Part shown: positions 45,753 through 56,711 of the stretch, piece by piece
Layout of the letters: each line of letters begins with the position of its first letter
How positions within the stretch are numbered: the first letter of the stretch is position 1
NCBI GenBank assembly: GCA_023935145.1
Contig: CM043699.1
Span: forward strand, 146,868,536 to 146,932,535
DNA length: 64,000 nt
Origin: Bretschneidera sinensis
Lineage: Eukaryota; Streptophyta; Magnoliopsida; Brassicales; Akaniaceae
Reading direction: 5' to 3'
Translations under genes and position numbers: made by a program
Notes under the pieces: generated by a model
Told to the model about the DNA's origin: nothing
Seen by the model: only the letters and a program-made list of their open reading frames with translations
The model's database searches: none

Positions 45753-46028
45753 GCTCTTATTCCCTCCCAAAAACATATAAGTTGAATGTACCAGCAACTG
45801 CTTCAATGCCAAATTTGGTGCTTGGATGCTTTGGAGAGGCCTCAAGGATGTGCACAACTTCAATGATGTTATCAGTAACATCTGTAGATTCTAGCTCAAT
45901 ATTTGCTCTTGTGAAACCATGGGTGAGGGTGGACTCCAATGTATCAATGTGATAGACCTGAAAAGCTTGCTCAACAACATCTTACATCATACATACATTA
46001 GAACATTCCATATCATCTTGGGGTAATT

Positions 46029-46834
46029 TTATTCATAAGATATTTGGAATTCTATCTTCTCACCATTTACCTTCATACTTATAATACCCTCTTTCACACA
46101 TATTTTTGTATCAGCAGTTCTTATAAAGGGTCTTCTTAAGATGATGAGCAGAGGTAATGACATAGAACATTCTTCCATATCTAATACAATAAAATCAATA
46201 GGTAAAATAAATGCACCTACCTTCACCAAGACATCCTCAAGAATACCTCTTGGTCATTTGATGCTTCTGTCTACCAGTTGCAAGGTGATGGAAATTGGTT
46301 GAAGCTCCCCCAAACTTAGTATCTCAAATACATTGTATGGCAACAAATTAACACCAGCCCCTAGATCCAGTAATGCACGCTCAAAAAGCTGGTTACCTAT
46401 CCTACAAGGAATGGTAAAACTACCTGGGTCTTTTAGCTTTGGTAGAAGTTTCTTTAACAATACCGCACTCATCTCTTCAGTTAAAGCCATTGTTTCACGC
46501 ACTTGAAACTTCCTTTTACTAGTGCAACAATTTTTCAAAAATTTAGTATAAGTAGGAATTTGTCGAATTGCATCTAATAAAGCAATTTATTTTCTTTCTT
46601 TGGCTTTACTAACCTTTGAGGGAAGGGTGGTGCATTCACCTTCTCCATTTCACTTACCTTGGATGTGGATGCTTTATCTGGAGATGCTTGTGCAGGTTCA
46701 TCAGCACCTATGATCTTACCATTTCTGAGAGTTGTCATGGCATTCAGTTGCTGATGTCCTCTTGGATTAGGTAGTGTTTGGGTTGGAAGTTCACCCAGTT
46801 TTCTTCCACTCAACTCCTTAGCCAATTGCCTCAC
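46029..46834 (-). pseudogene. A2 aspartic protease and Gag tail
   Basis: In three frames: MRQLAKELSGRKLGEL and TLRNGKIIGADEPAQASP (46574-46834); ALLDLGAGVNLLPYNVFE with an intact DLGA active site (46254-46538); IDFIVLDMEE and LPLLIILRRPFIRT (46029-46229). Frameshifts near 46250 and 46560 break it. Confidence 0.7.
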
Positions 46835-47098
46835 TTGTACCTCTAGTCTTTGAACGGCTTGCTCATGCTTTGCATTAGTTTGTCTTTGCTCAGTCCAAAA
46901 TTATCTTTCCTATGCCATAAACCGATCTTGTGAAGTCATCAGTTGCTGTTGTTGAGTGGCCAATTATCTTACAAGACTCTCTAGATCACTCTTATTTGAT
47001 TCCTGAACTGGCTGGGCTACTAGTTGGGAGTTTGTTTGCTGCCCTTGAAGGTTCAAGGCATTTCGATTGTTGTTCCATGAGAAGTTGGGGTGGTTCTG

Positions 47099-48092
47099 TC
47101 ATCCAAGATTGTAGGTATTTGCATATGGGTTGTTCTTGGGGGGATAGTTGTTCGATCCCACATAATTCGCTTGCTCTGGATCTGCAGATGAATACATAGG
47201 GCAAGTTTCAGTAGTGTGATCAAAATGAGAACATATAGCACATACCTGGAGTGGTGTAGCTTGTGGACTAGGTGAGATGTTCTGAGCAGTCATGGCTTTT
47301 ACAAGCATATCTAGCTTCCTATCCATAGCAGCCATCTGATTTGAAGATCCACCATTTAAGGTCAGTTCATACATGCATTTGCTCTTAACTCTTTACCTAC
47401 CTTTGGATGAGAACTGCTGGGTGTGCTCACTTAAGGTCTCAAAAAGCTCCATAGCTTCTTCACTACTTTTTTCCATCAACACACCTCCACAACCTGAATC
47501 TACAATACCTTGATTTATGTCATTCAGACCTTCATAGGAAGCTTGTACCAGCTCATATTGAGGTAGATTGTGATGTGGACACTTGAGAAGCAGCTCATTG
47601 AAGTGTCCCCATGCTTCAAAGAAAAGGTCTCCATCCCTTTGTTGGAAAGATCGAATCTCCTTCCTCATCTGCTTTGTCTTTTGTGCTGGGAAAATTTTTC
47701 TTAGAAACCTACTGGATAGCTCTTCCCACGTATGGATGGACACTGCAGGAAATGAATTATACCATATTTAGCTTTATTTTTAATGAAAAAGGGAAAAGAA
47801 TTAACCTGATTCCCTCTTGATTTAGGCCTTTGATGTGCTGGAACTTGCAGAGATCAAAGAATTCCCGAAGATGCAAGTGTGGATCCTCAACAGGTGTACC
47901 CCTAAAATGAGTTGAAGCACTGAGTATCTGCGGGGATATGTAATAATTACCTTCCGCCTCAGGATGGTAAGCGACGCATGAAGGCTGGTCGAGGTTTCGT
48001 GGAATGAAGGATTGCTTCATTGGTTTTCGCTTTGGTGGCGGTTGGTTATCAAGTTATTCCTCCATTTGTGCTTCTCCCTCGAATTCTTCTTC
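47099..48092 (-). pseudogene. A2 gag, main part
   Basis: The Gag core reads HFRGTPVEDPHLHLREFFDL then CKFQHIKGLNQEGIRLILFP (47757-48020), IHTWEELSSRFLRKIFPAQK, DGDLFFEAWGHFNELLLKCP and SGCGGVLMEKSSEEAMELFE (47393-47743), and the zinc knuckle CAICSHFDHTTETC (47099-47374). Two frameshifts split it. Its N-terminal arm is beyond the copia insertion at 55070-55190. Confidence 0.75.
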
Positions 48093-48097
48093 TACCT

Positions 48098-50476
48098 TAT
48101 TGGGAAACCACCTCAATGATGCCCAGGTGTGGTCTTCCAAACACCCAAGTCAAAAATACTTGTAAAGAAAAGATACAGCAACCAAAACAAAGAAAGAAAA
48201 CAAGTAATTTGTTATCGAGGTTTGGCAATAGCCTACATCCCCGTGAGTTCCTCTGAACTCTCTGCACTAAATCAATGGCTCTTACAAGTTACAGCAACCC
48301 CTCTTCAAGAATCCACAAGTTCTATTACAAAAGCTCTCTTTACCCATAATCTATACTACTTATCTCTTTACAACCAGCCTCTCTACAATGAGTCCCTCTT
48401 GTGCTTTGTGTCTTTGCACTCTCACACAATTCTCTCTTGTATGTTTGTCACACACACATTTGTGTTTCTATCACATTACATTGTTATGAGATTGAACCTA
48501 GGTGACCCTTTATATAGTGCATTTCTTCTTGAACCTATCTTGAAGTCAATCTTTACCCTTAGATCTTGAGGACTAATCAACCATAGCCTTTGATCAAGTC
48601 TAAGTGATCCTGTGCGTTTTGATCTTGCATCCACGCACTTAACAAAAGGCTGAACAACCTTGCTTCAGTGTGCCTTCAGTGTGCTTAGTGCCGCGGCCTA
48701 GAACAAGGGGGTGCTGCGGCCCAAGACAGAGCACACATTCCTCAGCTTCTGGGCGCCGTGGCTTGGGAGAGGGGGCACCACGGCCTAGCCTTCCTCTAGC
48801 ACTCCTCCTCTTCTGAGCGCCGTGGCCTGAAAAAGCAGGGCCGCGACCCGACCTAATGCACACCTCTTTTTCCAACTTCGTGCTGAGGCGCACACCTTTC
48901 ACATGCTGAACATCATTCTTCTTCTTCCATTTAAACCTTAACCATGTTTAAACTAGTGTTTAAAAAGACGAGTGTTGGGCGAGCCCCGGACGCGCCCAAA
49001 GGCGTTTTTGGGCTAAAACGCCCCAAGGCGTGAAACCTGGGCGAAAGCGTCGTTAGGAGTACGTTTTTCGGGTATGGATATTCGCTCAGATATGAGGCAT
49101 ACGCCTTTGACGCCCCGAGCGTCTAGGCGTACGCCCAATGCATTCAACAATAGAAAAAATAATATTTAATATCCAATATACAAGAAACCAAATGGTTCAC
49201 GCAAATGAAGTACTTTATGAAGAGAATTGAAGGAACTTGAATGAGTTCCATCAGAAAGTGGACATCTTTGGTATATATTCCTCAGAAAGATTGGTCACAG
49301 CATGATACAGATCTTGGGTCAACGGGTTGGGCTCTTTTTAGCCAATAGAGAACTTTTTCATCCTAATCCTTTCTATCTGAAGCTTTGCAGCATCTCCTAC
49401 TTTGATTTTGGAAGCCGTATTTTTTCTCCTCATTTCTCTTTGAAGAGAAAAGACGCTACAAAGATAGAAGATCAAAAGCCTTGGCGCTAAATGAAGATGT
49501 GAAGAGAAGAGGAGTAAACAGAATGAAGAAGAGATACCGATGGTACGTGAGTGTGAACATGGGTTAGCTTAGGGAATGGAGTTGATGTGAGAGAGACAGA
49601 GAGACGTAAAAGTGTTCAGGTGAATCAGGATGAGATTTTGGCGGTGTCCTTGCAACTTAACCAGCAAACATTTTGTAACTAGACTCATTTGGACTAGTTT
49701 TCGTATAAACAAAACGGTAGAGTCATAACTCCTATGGGAGGACTCTCAGCTTACCACTTGATCAGATTGAGTTTAAAGTTTAAACATTTAAAATTTTATT
49801 TATTATTTTAAATAATTTTATTAATAATATAAAATTTTAAAAATTAATATTAATAATATAATTTTTTAAAATTATTAATAAAATTTTAAATTATCAATAT
49901 TTTAAAAACGATGTAATCAAAAAATCTCTTTTAAGAGAGTGACCCAATCTTGTTACATTACTTCCTAAGTTTAGTTTACACTTGACCAAGTTGCTTTGTC
50001 AGCTTATTAATGGTGATTTGAAAGTGGCAGGTCTGCAGATTCTGACTTCTTAATTAACCATCTCGTTTGATGTTTTGGAATGTAGTGTTGGAATGCCATT
50101 GAAATATTCTTCTTTTAATTCCGTTTGAGCTAGAATTAAAAGTGATTTTAAATTAATCATGAGCAAAATATGGTAGAATTAAAAGTTATTTTGTATTTGA
50201 TTAAAAATATTATTAATATAATTAATGTGTTTAATTGATAAGTTATAAAAATATTTTATGTTAAAAATTATTTTTATTTTATTATTTTAATTAATTAATT
50301 AATATTATTATTTTTTAAAAATTTCGAAATGCCCCAATGTTTCAAAAGACTTACGCCCCAACGTCTCAAGGCTTACACCTCGCCTCATTGAGACAAAACG
50401 CCTCGCCCAACGCCCTCGCCTCTGAAAACACTGGTTTAAACATTAACCATGTTTAAACCTTAGACAAACTCCAACA
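48098..50476 (-). repeat. 3' LTR of the copia element, split by a DNA transposon
   Basis: 48098-48953 and 50442-50476 match 54234-55064. Outermost base pair changed: TATTGGG instead of TGTTGGG. GCGCCGTGGCC-type GC-rich repeats lie at about 48700-48850. Confidence 0.8.
48954..50433. mobile_element. Non-autonomous hAT element (1,480 bp) in the copia LTR
   Basis: Flanked by a perfect 8-bp target duplication GTTTAAAC (48946-48953, 50434-50441), the hAT length. Imperfect terminal inverted repeats: TAGTGTTTAAAAAGACGAGT on the left and CAGTGTTTTCAGAGGCGAGG on the reverse of the right end, followed on both sides by GTTGGGCGAG. Sub-terminal GGCG/CGCC words (AAGGCGT, CGCCTCG). No transposase is encoded. 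A 62-residue open frame at 49302-49490 is not recognised. The right half is very AT-rich. Confidence 0.8.
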
Positions 50477-50820
50477 ATCTCTACCTTTGTCTAAGCGTTT
50501 AAACACGAACCAATTGTGTAGAGAACTTCAGGATCCAAACTTATCGTGAGTCATCATTCAACCGACTCCATTCCTAAGAAGTTCAAGGCAATGATTGAAC
50601 TTACTTAGAGGTAGAACCTTGGTGCCTAAATCTATAGGACTTTCTTCCATGGCCTTCTTGTCAACATGAATGCATCATTTCGTACCATTTTTCGAAATGT
50701 AATGATACTAAACATCCATATGCTTTGTTCTCTTATGGAACACTGGATTTCTCCATAAGTGCCACACACTTTGGATATCCGAAGACACCAACACCTGCTC
50801 TTTTAGGACCATCCACTCAT

Positions 50821-51609
50821 TCAACAACCCTTTGCACCACATAGCCTCTTTATGGTTTCCATAGCCGCTATGTACTCAGCCTTGGTTGTTAAGAGTGCTA
50901 CCATCGGCTGCCACTGAGCCTTCAAATACCTCAGCAACCACTTCATCTCAATACAATGCTTCTTCCCGGGACTAATCATAAATCTGCTAAGAACACCCAT
51001 TGCTTGAGAAATGTCAGGTCTAGTGCTCACCATCATGCACATGACTGGTCCATCCGCACTACAGTAAGGGACTTTATCCATTTCCTTTTTCTCCTCATCC
51101 ATTCTAGGACATATTTTGCTGGAGAACTTGAAATGACCAGCAAGGGGAATCTTCACTGGTTCCCTTTCCTGAATTCTTCTCATCTCAAGGATTTTTTGTG
51201 TAAGGCTGAGATCCTTCATCTTGAACTCCTCACTGAGTTGAGATGTAAACCTTTTCATCCTCTCCCTGATGTACCCAACTGACAGCATATCAATGACGTA
51301 GATGAGGATACTCACCATTTTCTCCACCTTGTGTCCAGGTGAAAAAGTTTTTGTGAAACCTATGTCTTCTCTTCTTGTGAACCTCTTCGCCACCAGCCTA
51401 GCCTTGTTCCGGACTTCATCTCCTGGAGGGCACCCTTCTTTGACCTTGTAAGTCCACTTACAATCCACAACTCTCTGTTTTCCCGGAATGTGCACCAATT
51501 CCCAGAAGTTGTTCTTCCTCAAAGAATCCATTTCTTCTTCCATTGCTAGTTTCCATCTTGGCAAAACCTTACATCCTATGACATCAATGTAAGTCTCTTG
51601 TTCACTCAT
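50821..51609 (-). pseudogene. Copia reverse transcriptase and RNase H, internally deleted
   Basis: 262 residues. N-terminal RT: PRWKLAMEEEMDSLRKNNFW, VDCKWTYKVKEG, KARLVAKRFTRREDIGFTKT, FSP. It then jumps to ILIYVIDMLSVG, where a normal RT has LLLYVDDML; roughly 120-150 residues carrying the first catalytic Asp region are deleted and YVDD is YVID. It continues through the normal post-RT linker (SEEFKMKDL, YCSADGPVMCMMVSTRPDIS) to RNase H TTKAEYIAA. Not functional. Confidence 0.8.
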
Positions 51610-51828
51610 CTCTCTTTTTTTCCAAGGAGCTGTTGCATCCGCAGCATCAACAAACCCATATCTTGAAGGTGGTCTGACCAGCCTTCCTTCCAGGTCACTT
51701 GTGAGCTCATAGTCATTCTGACTCCCAGCATCATCCCCTTATAGTTCAGCCTCATCTCGAGTGTCCTGAGTTTGGCATTCATCAATGGGCTCTACCTGGT
51801 CTGAACCCTCTTACCTTCCTTGCTCTAC

Positions 51829-53055
51829 CTAAACTGAATCTTCCTTGATGCTATGCTCCACAAATTTCGAACTGGTTTGCTCACTAGCCCCTGCAGGGTT
51901 AGTTTTCTCCAAATAGGGAAATAACAATTCATTAAACATAACATCCCTATTTATCATGAGTCTTAATCCTTCTTGTTCTAAAGACCACAACCTATACCCC
52001 TTATCCCCTTCCCCATATCCTAGAAACACACACTTTCTAGATCCTGGGCTAAGCTCATCATCTTTTTTATGTGCAAACGTAGCACACCCAAAAGTTCTAA
52101 GGTTGTTCAACTCAGGGGGTATTCTACTCCACATCTCTTCAGGAGTCTTATGGTCCACAACACTAGAGGGTGATCTATTAACCAAATATGTAGCAGTAGA
52201 CACCGCTTCTCCCCAAAAACATTTGGGTAATCCGAATCCCATTAACATGCACCTAACTTTCTCCATAAGGGTCTTATTCATCATCTTAGTAACTCCAATT
52301 TGCTGAGGGGTTTTCACAACTGTTCTATGTCTTAGAATTTCATTTAACCTACAGAATTGATTAAGTTCCTTGTTAAAACATTCTAAGCATTTATCGGTTC
52401 TTAACACCTTAACTACTCTACCCATTTGAGTCTCTACTAGCCTTTTCCACACCACTAACTTATTCAAAGCATCTGATTTATTTCTAACCAAATAAATCCA
52501 AACATTTCTTGAATAATCATCAATTAAAGACAAAAAGTAAAAGTTACCTCCCTGTGTTGGTGTCCTAGCTGGTCCCCAAAAGTCCGCATGAATGTAGTTA
52601 AGAATGCCCTTAGACTTATGCATTCTGATGTTAAAGCTGACCCGCTTTTGCTTCCCAAGAATAGAACTCTTGCAAAAGTCAAGTCTTTCTACCTTGTCAC
52701 CATCAAGTAATCCATTCTTGCTGAGAACTTGCAGTCCCTCTTCACTTATATGTCCCAAGTGAGTGTGCCAAAGGGCTGCCTTCTCCATCTCAGCCATCAA
52801 GCCTTCTACTTGATCCTTGATATCCGTGTCTCCGATCATCTCATAGAGGCCATCCTTCATTGCTGCCTTGATCACTACCAAAGATCCCTTGGTTACCTTG
52901 ATTTTTCCTCCCTCTACTTTATATGTGTACCCCATGGAATCTAACTGCCCCAATGTGATCAAATTCCTCTTCATATCCGGAAGATACCTCACATTCCTCA
53001 GTAGCCTTGTCATTCCATCAAACATCCTCAACTGGATGTCTCCTATGCCTCTCAC
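51829..53055 (-). pseudogene. Copia integrase
   Basis: 408 residues open. GAG-pre-integrase/HHCC part: WHTHLGHISEEGLQVLSKNG, LDFCKSSILGKQKRVSF. Core: GILNYIHADFWGPARTPTQG, FLSLIDDYSRNVWIY, VLRTDKCLECFNKEL, TPQQIGVTKMMNKTLME, VNRSPSS. The third catalytic residue, usually Glu in GVAERMNRT, is Lys here, and N-G after the second Asp is K-C. A FLGYGEGDKGYRLW block follows. Catalytically dead by these changes. Confidence 0.8.
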
Positions 53056-54213
53056 TTGGTAAGAAGTTTCATTCCCCCGGAAAACCCTTTCATCACTGGT
53101 TTCCTTGAAATTCTTGAACTAATCCCAGTGAGGGCACATGTGATGAGTGCACCCGGTATTCAAGATCCATTTCCCGCTGCCTTTTTGCCCCTTGCTCACA
53201 CTTGAGCACACAATAAAAACATCATCATCTTGCTGTTCTACCTTGGCAACCGAAGCCTCTCCATTCTTGGTATGGCTTCCTCTCTCATCTCTCATCTTTT
53301 CCTTGCAATCTTTCTTGAAGTGACCCTCCTTGTGGCAGTAGTAACATCTCTTCTTCCCTCTAAACCTCAGTTTGGAATGTGCTCTCCCATGGCTTTCTCT
53401 TCTACCTCTGTCCCGGCAGTAGCCATGTATGTTACTGTGCACTCTCCCATAGCTCTCTCATCTACTTCTGTCCCGGTAGTAGCCATTGTTGTTGTGCACT
53501 CTCCCATGGCTCTCTCCTCTACCTCTGTCCCGGTAGTAGCCATTGTTGCTGCCATACCGAGTTGCTGGCTTTCTTCTAATGAACAGCCTTTTTATACTTG
53601 ATGCACTCCTCATCTTGGCATCAAGATCATCTTGCAATTCTTTCTTAGGATCAAATTTAAAAGCAAAGATTCATTTCCGAAGATACCTCTTCTTAGGAAG
53701 AGTCTTGGCAAGAAATATCTCATCAAGTTTCTTCTATATGACAGTTGGATCTTCCGAATCTCCACACTCCCTTGTGACATTATCCGACATGTGCAAGAAG
53801 ATGATGTTGTATGCCATCTTCTTCATCTCTTTCCAGTGGACTTCCATGGTACTTGCTGGAAAAACATCATCTCCTCCAATCACTAAGTCCACCTTTTGTT
53901 GCACAAGAACCAACCGCCTTGATCTTCCACTTCTAAAGGACAAAATCTATCTTTCCATCAAACTTCTCAACCATTAAGTTTGAAGCTATCTTGCAGAGAA
54001 AGTCCCAGATTTATGCAGCCCCCACAATTGCTCTCCAAATTCTTGTAAACCACAAGAACCCAATCGAAGATGGATCTTAATACCATTCTTGAATCACCCT
54101 CAAGAACACGATATGATCTTGATCTTTACTCCGTTCTTGAATCACCCAAGAAGTTGGCCTTTGAATCTTAGAGTCTTGCTCCGACACCTTCTGTTCTTGC
54201 TCTGGTACCCAGC
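53056..54213 (-). pseudogene. Copia gag and protease start
   Basis: Gag with frameshifts: acidic and Lys-rich fragments (53734-54060), a zinc knuckle CYYCHKEGHFKKDC, and before it three tandem copies of a 19-20 residue Arg/Gly-rich unit (RDRGR.ESHGR.H..); the repeats start at 53401, 53461 and 53518 (60 and 57 bp period). The protease begins KWILNTGCTHHMCPH; the usual active site is DSG, so the catalytic Asp is replaced by Asn. Confidence 0.7.
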
Positions 54214-54231
54214 TGTGCAAGCTCTGATACC
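54214..54231 (-). other. Primer-binding site of the copia element (initiator tRNA-Met)
   Basis: Minus strand TGGTATCAGAGCTTGCAC, directly inside the 5' LTR; TGGTATCAGAGC is the classic complement of the initiator tRNA-Met 3' end. Confidence 0.85.
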
Positions 54232-54233
54232 AC

Positions 54234-55064
54234 TGTTGGGAAACCACCTCAATGATGCCCATGTGTGGTCTTCCAAACACCCAAGTCAAAAAGACTTGTA
54301 AAGAAAAGATACAGTAACCAAAGCAAAGAAAGAAAACAAGCAATTTGTTATCGAGGTTCAGTAATAGCCTATGTCTCCGTGAGCTCTTCTGAGGTCTCTG
54401 CACTAAATCAATGGTTCTTACAAGTTATAGCAACCCCTCTTCAAGAATCCACAAGTTCTTGAAGGAACAAAGATAGGAAGAAAGAAAGTGATAGGACTAT
54501 TACAAAAACTCTCTACCCATAATCTATACTACTTCTCTCTTTACAACTAGCCTCTCTACAATGAGTCCCTTTTGTGCTTTGTGTCTTTGCATTCTCACAC
54601 AATTCTCTTTTGTATGTCTGTCACACACACACTTGTGTTTTTATCACTTTACATTGTTATGAGATTGAACCTAGGTGACCCTTTATATAGTGCACCTATT
54701 CTTGAACCTATCTTGAAGTCAATCTCCACCCTTATATCTTGAGGACTAATCAACCGTAGCCTTTGATCAAGTCTAAGTGATCCTGTGCGTTTTGATCTTG
54801 TATCCACGCACCTAACAAGAAGCTGAACAACCTTGCTTCAGTGTGTCTGGCGCAGCAGCCTAGAACAGAGGGTGCCGCGGCCAAAGGCAGAGCACACGCT
54901 CCTTAGCTTCTGGGTGCCGCGGCCTGGCCTGATGCACACCCTTTTTTCCAGCTTCGTGCTGAGGCGCACACCTTTCACATGCTAAACTTCATTATTCTTC
55001 TTCTGTTTAAACCTTAACCATGTTTAAACATTAACCATGTTTAAACCTTAGACAAACTCCAACA
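54234..55064 (-). repeat. 5' LTR of the copia element
   Basis: 831 bp. Minus-strand TATA box ACTATATAAAGGG at about 54681-54693. GCGCCGCGGCC-type words at 54850-54930 match those of the other LTR. Confidence 0.85.
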
Positions 55065-55069
55065 TACCT

Positions 55070-55190
55070 CTTCGATGTTGTCTCTAAGTCTTTGTCGAAT
55101 GGTCCGCTCAAGCTCTGTATCGAGGGGAAATAATGTTGGATTCTTAGATCGAAGCCCTTGCATGAATTAGTTGAACTACTTCAGTGCAGC
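55070..55190 (-). pseudogene. A2 gag, N-terminal arm
   Basis: Minus strand MQGLRSKNPTLFPLDTELER then TIRQRLRDNIEE, matching the A1 Gag start. The copia element sits between IEE here and EEFEGEA at 48092. Confidence 0.75.
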
Positions 55191-55400
55191 AGTTTCAGTA
55201 CTGCTGCTCGGGTAGTTTCTGCCTTGAGTGCGCTCGATCGCACCAAGCACTGCACTCGATCATAGTGCTAGCAATTACACCTGAAACAGAAAAACAGAAA
55301 ACTAAAAGAAGAAAAATTAGATTTTTGATGAAAAAAATAAAACTGAACAGAAAAAAATAAAACTGAATGAAAAATAATTCTAAACAGAAATTTAGCGCAA

Positions 55401-55418
55401 TCCCCAGCAACGGCGCCA
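55401..55418 (-). other. Primer-binding site of A2 (tRNA-Asp)
   Basis: Minus strand TGGCGCCGTTGCTGGGGA, one change from the tRNA-Asp complement, 6 bases inside the 5' LTR. Confidence 0.8.
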
Positions 55419-55424
55419 AAAACT

Positions 55425-56706
55425 TGTCGTGCAAAAATCTACTTAAATTAATAAGCAAATAATTGAATAGTTTTACTTGCAAGTGCACAAGGTCAATAGT
55501 AGTATAGTGTGCAAATGCGAGATCATCTCCACAGGGATTGGTGAATTTCGCTTTAGAATTAATTTTGTAATAATAAAATGAGAGAAATAAATATTGAGTT
55601 TGAATTAATAATGATAAAGGCGCAGGGACTTGATATCCACCACTAATCATGCTACCACAACAAAACAATATGCCAATGATTTACTCATGCTATGAATACC
55701 TAATGTTTGTCAACCTAAGGGCATGGTGTATACTCCTTAAGCTATTGATTTCCCTAAGTAACGAGTTAGGCATGGTGTATACTCTAACTCTTTTATTTCT
55801 TAAGGGATTCAACATGGTGTATACTGAGTTGTTCCTTAAGAGAGCATAAGATTTGTGGAAATTGACAACCACACGAGACCTAGGGCATGGTGTATACTCC
55901 CAGTTTTCCATGTTGATTAACCCAAGAACTCGGCGTGGATTTCTTTTGTTACTATTGTTAAACCCATGACTCAGTCATCTAAATTGATTCAACTAACTAA
56001 TCCATGCCATATGCATATGTTGATAAGGCAAACACATATGAGGAGTTTAAATAAAAACAGGCATTAATCAAGTTAAGAATCACAGCATAAATATCATAAA
56101 GGCACCAATATTGAATTATTGAGTAAACATAATTAGAGCTTCAATCAAGCCCTTACTAAGAAGTTAGTTACACATAATTGTGATGCTAAACATCTTCATA
56201 AAATAAAATAAAGGAAAGAAGAAACCTGAGAGAAGAGTTGTCAATTCGTCTCCACAGTCTCCTTCTCTAAAAACCAAAACTAAAAAGGAAGATCTGGTTT
56301 CTGTGTTTTATAGGCCCATTTATAGGGTTTAAAGACACCTGGAAACCCTAATTTCCAAAACAAAACCCTAACCCTACATTCCAAAATAGATTCTGCCGTT
56401 TTACTGCACATGTGCGCTCGATCTCATGCTGGTGCACTCGAGCGCAAGGTTGCGCTTGAGCCTTCTTCTTGTGTGCACGAGTGCTGGTGCACTCGATCGC
56501 ACTCTTCTGTGCTCGATCGCACTATGCATCTGCCAGTTCTTGCAAGTGTTTGGTTTCCAATCCTGATAATGCTCCCTTTTCTTCAATATCCTAGGAAAAC
56601 ACAGAAAACACAAAAAAAAAAGAATAAAATAGTACGAAATAACATGACTATGAACTTAACAAATGTAAATTAAGGGGCTTAAATATGAATATTTAAGCAC
56701 TTATCA
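55425..56706 (-). repeat. 5' LTR of A2
   Basis: 1,282 bp. Palindrome cluster 56410-56525, hairpin 56677-56698 (perfect 10 bp), TATA-like ATAAATGGG on the minus strand near 56318-56328. Ends TTATCA followed by ACAAC. Confidence 0.85.
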
Positions 56707-56711
56707 ACAAC

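Larger units (their letters stand above)
38382..45763. repeat. Tandem segmental duplication, unit 2 (7,382 bp)
   Basis: Second copy; its right end continues into the rest of A2. I found ten single-base differences from unit 1: 33280, 36201, 36795, and seven within 37524-37941 (unit 1 numbering). I did not align every base. Confidence 0.9.
48098..55064 (-). mobile_element. Ty1/copia element nested in A2 gag
   Basis: Minus strand, LTR ends TGTTGG(A)... and ...CCCAACA, perfect target duplication TACCT (48093-48097, 55065-55069). 5' LTR 54234-55064, primer site for initiator tRNA-Met, gag-pol in between, 3' LTR 48098-50476 (itself split by a hAT insertion). Domain order PR-IN-RT-RH gives copia; the IN and RT text is Tork/TNT1-like. 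Confidence 0.88.
43051..56706 (-). mobile_element. Non-autonomous Ty3/gypsy element A2, interrupted by a copia element
   Basis: Minus strand. LTRs 43051-44320 and 55425-56706, tRNA-Asp primer site 55401-55418, purine tract AAGTTTAGGGGTG. It inserted in the hAT transposase; target duplication ACAGC (43046-43050) / ACAAC (56707-56711). About 7 kb of its 13.7 kb is the nested copia element, so its own length is about 6.7 kb, like A1. Again it carries only gag and protease. Confidence 0.85.

Noticed and set aside
48639..48902. 87-residue Arg/Gly-rich frame in the copia LTR
   Set aside because: Made by GCGCCGTGGCC-type GC-rich LTR repeats; the frame is not kept in the other LTR (54840-54960).
53230..53601. 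123-residue plus-strand frame with repeated LSSTSVPVVAI units
   Set aside because: Antisense of the copia Gag repeat; the apparent repeat protein is a by-product of the minus-strand tandem repeat.
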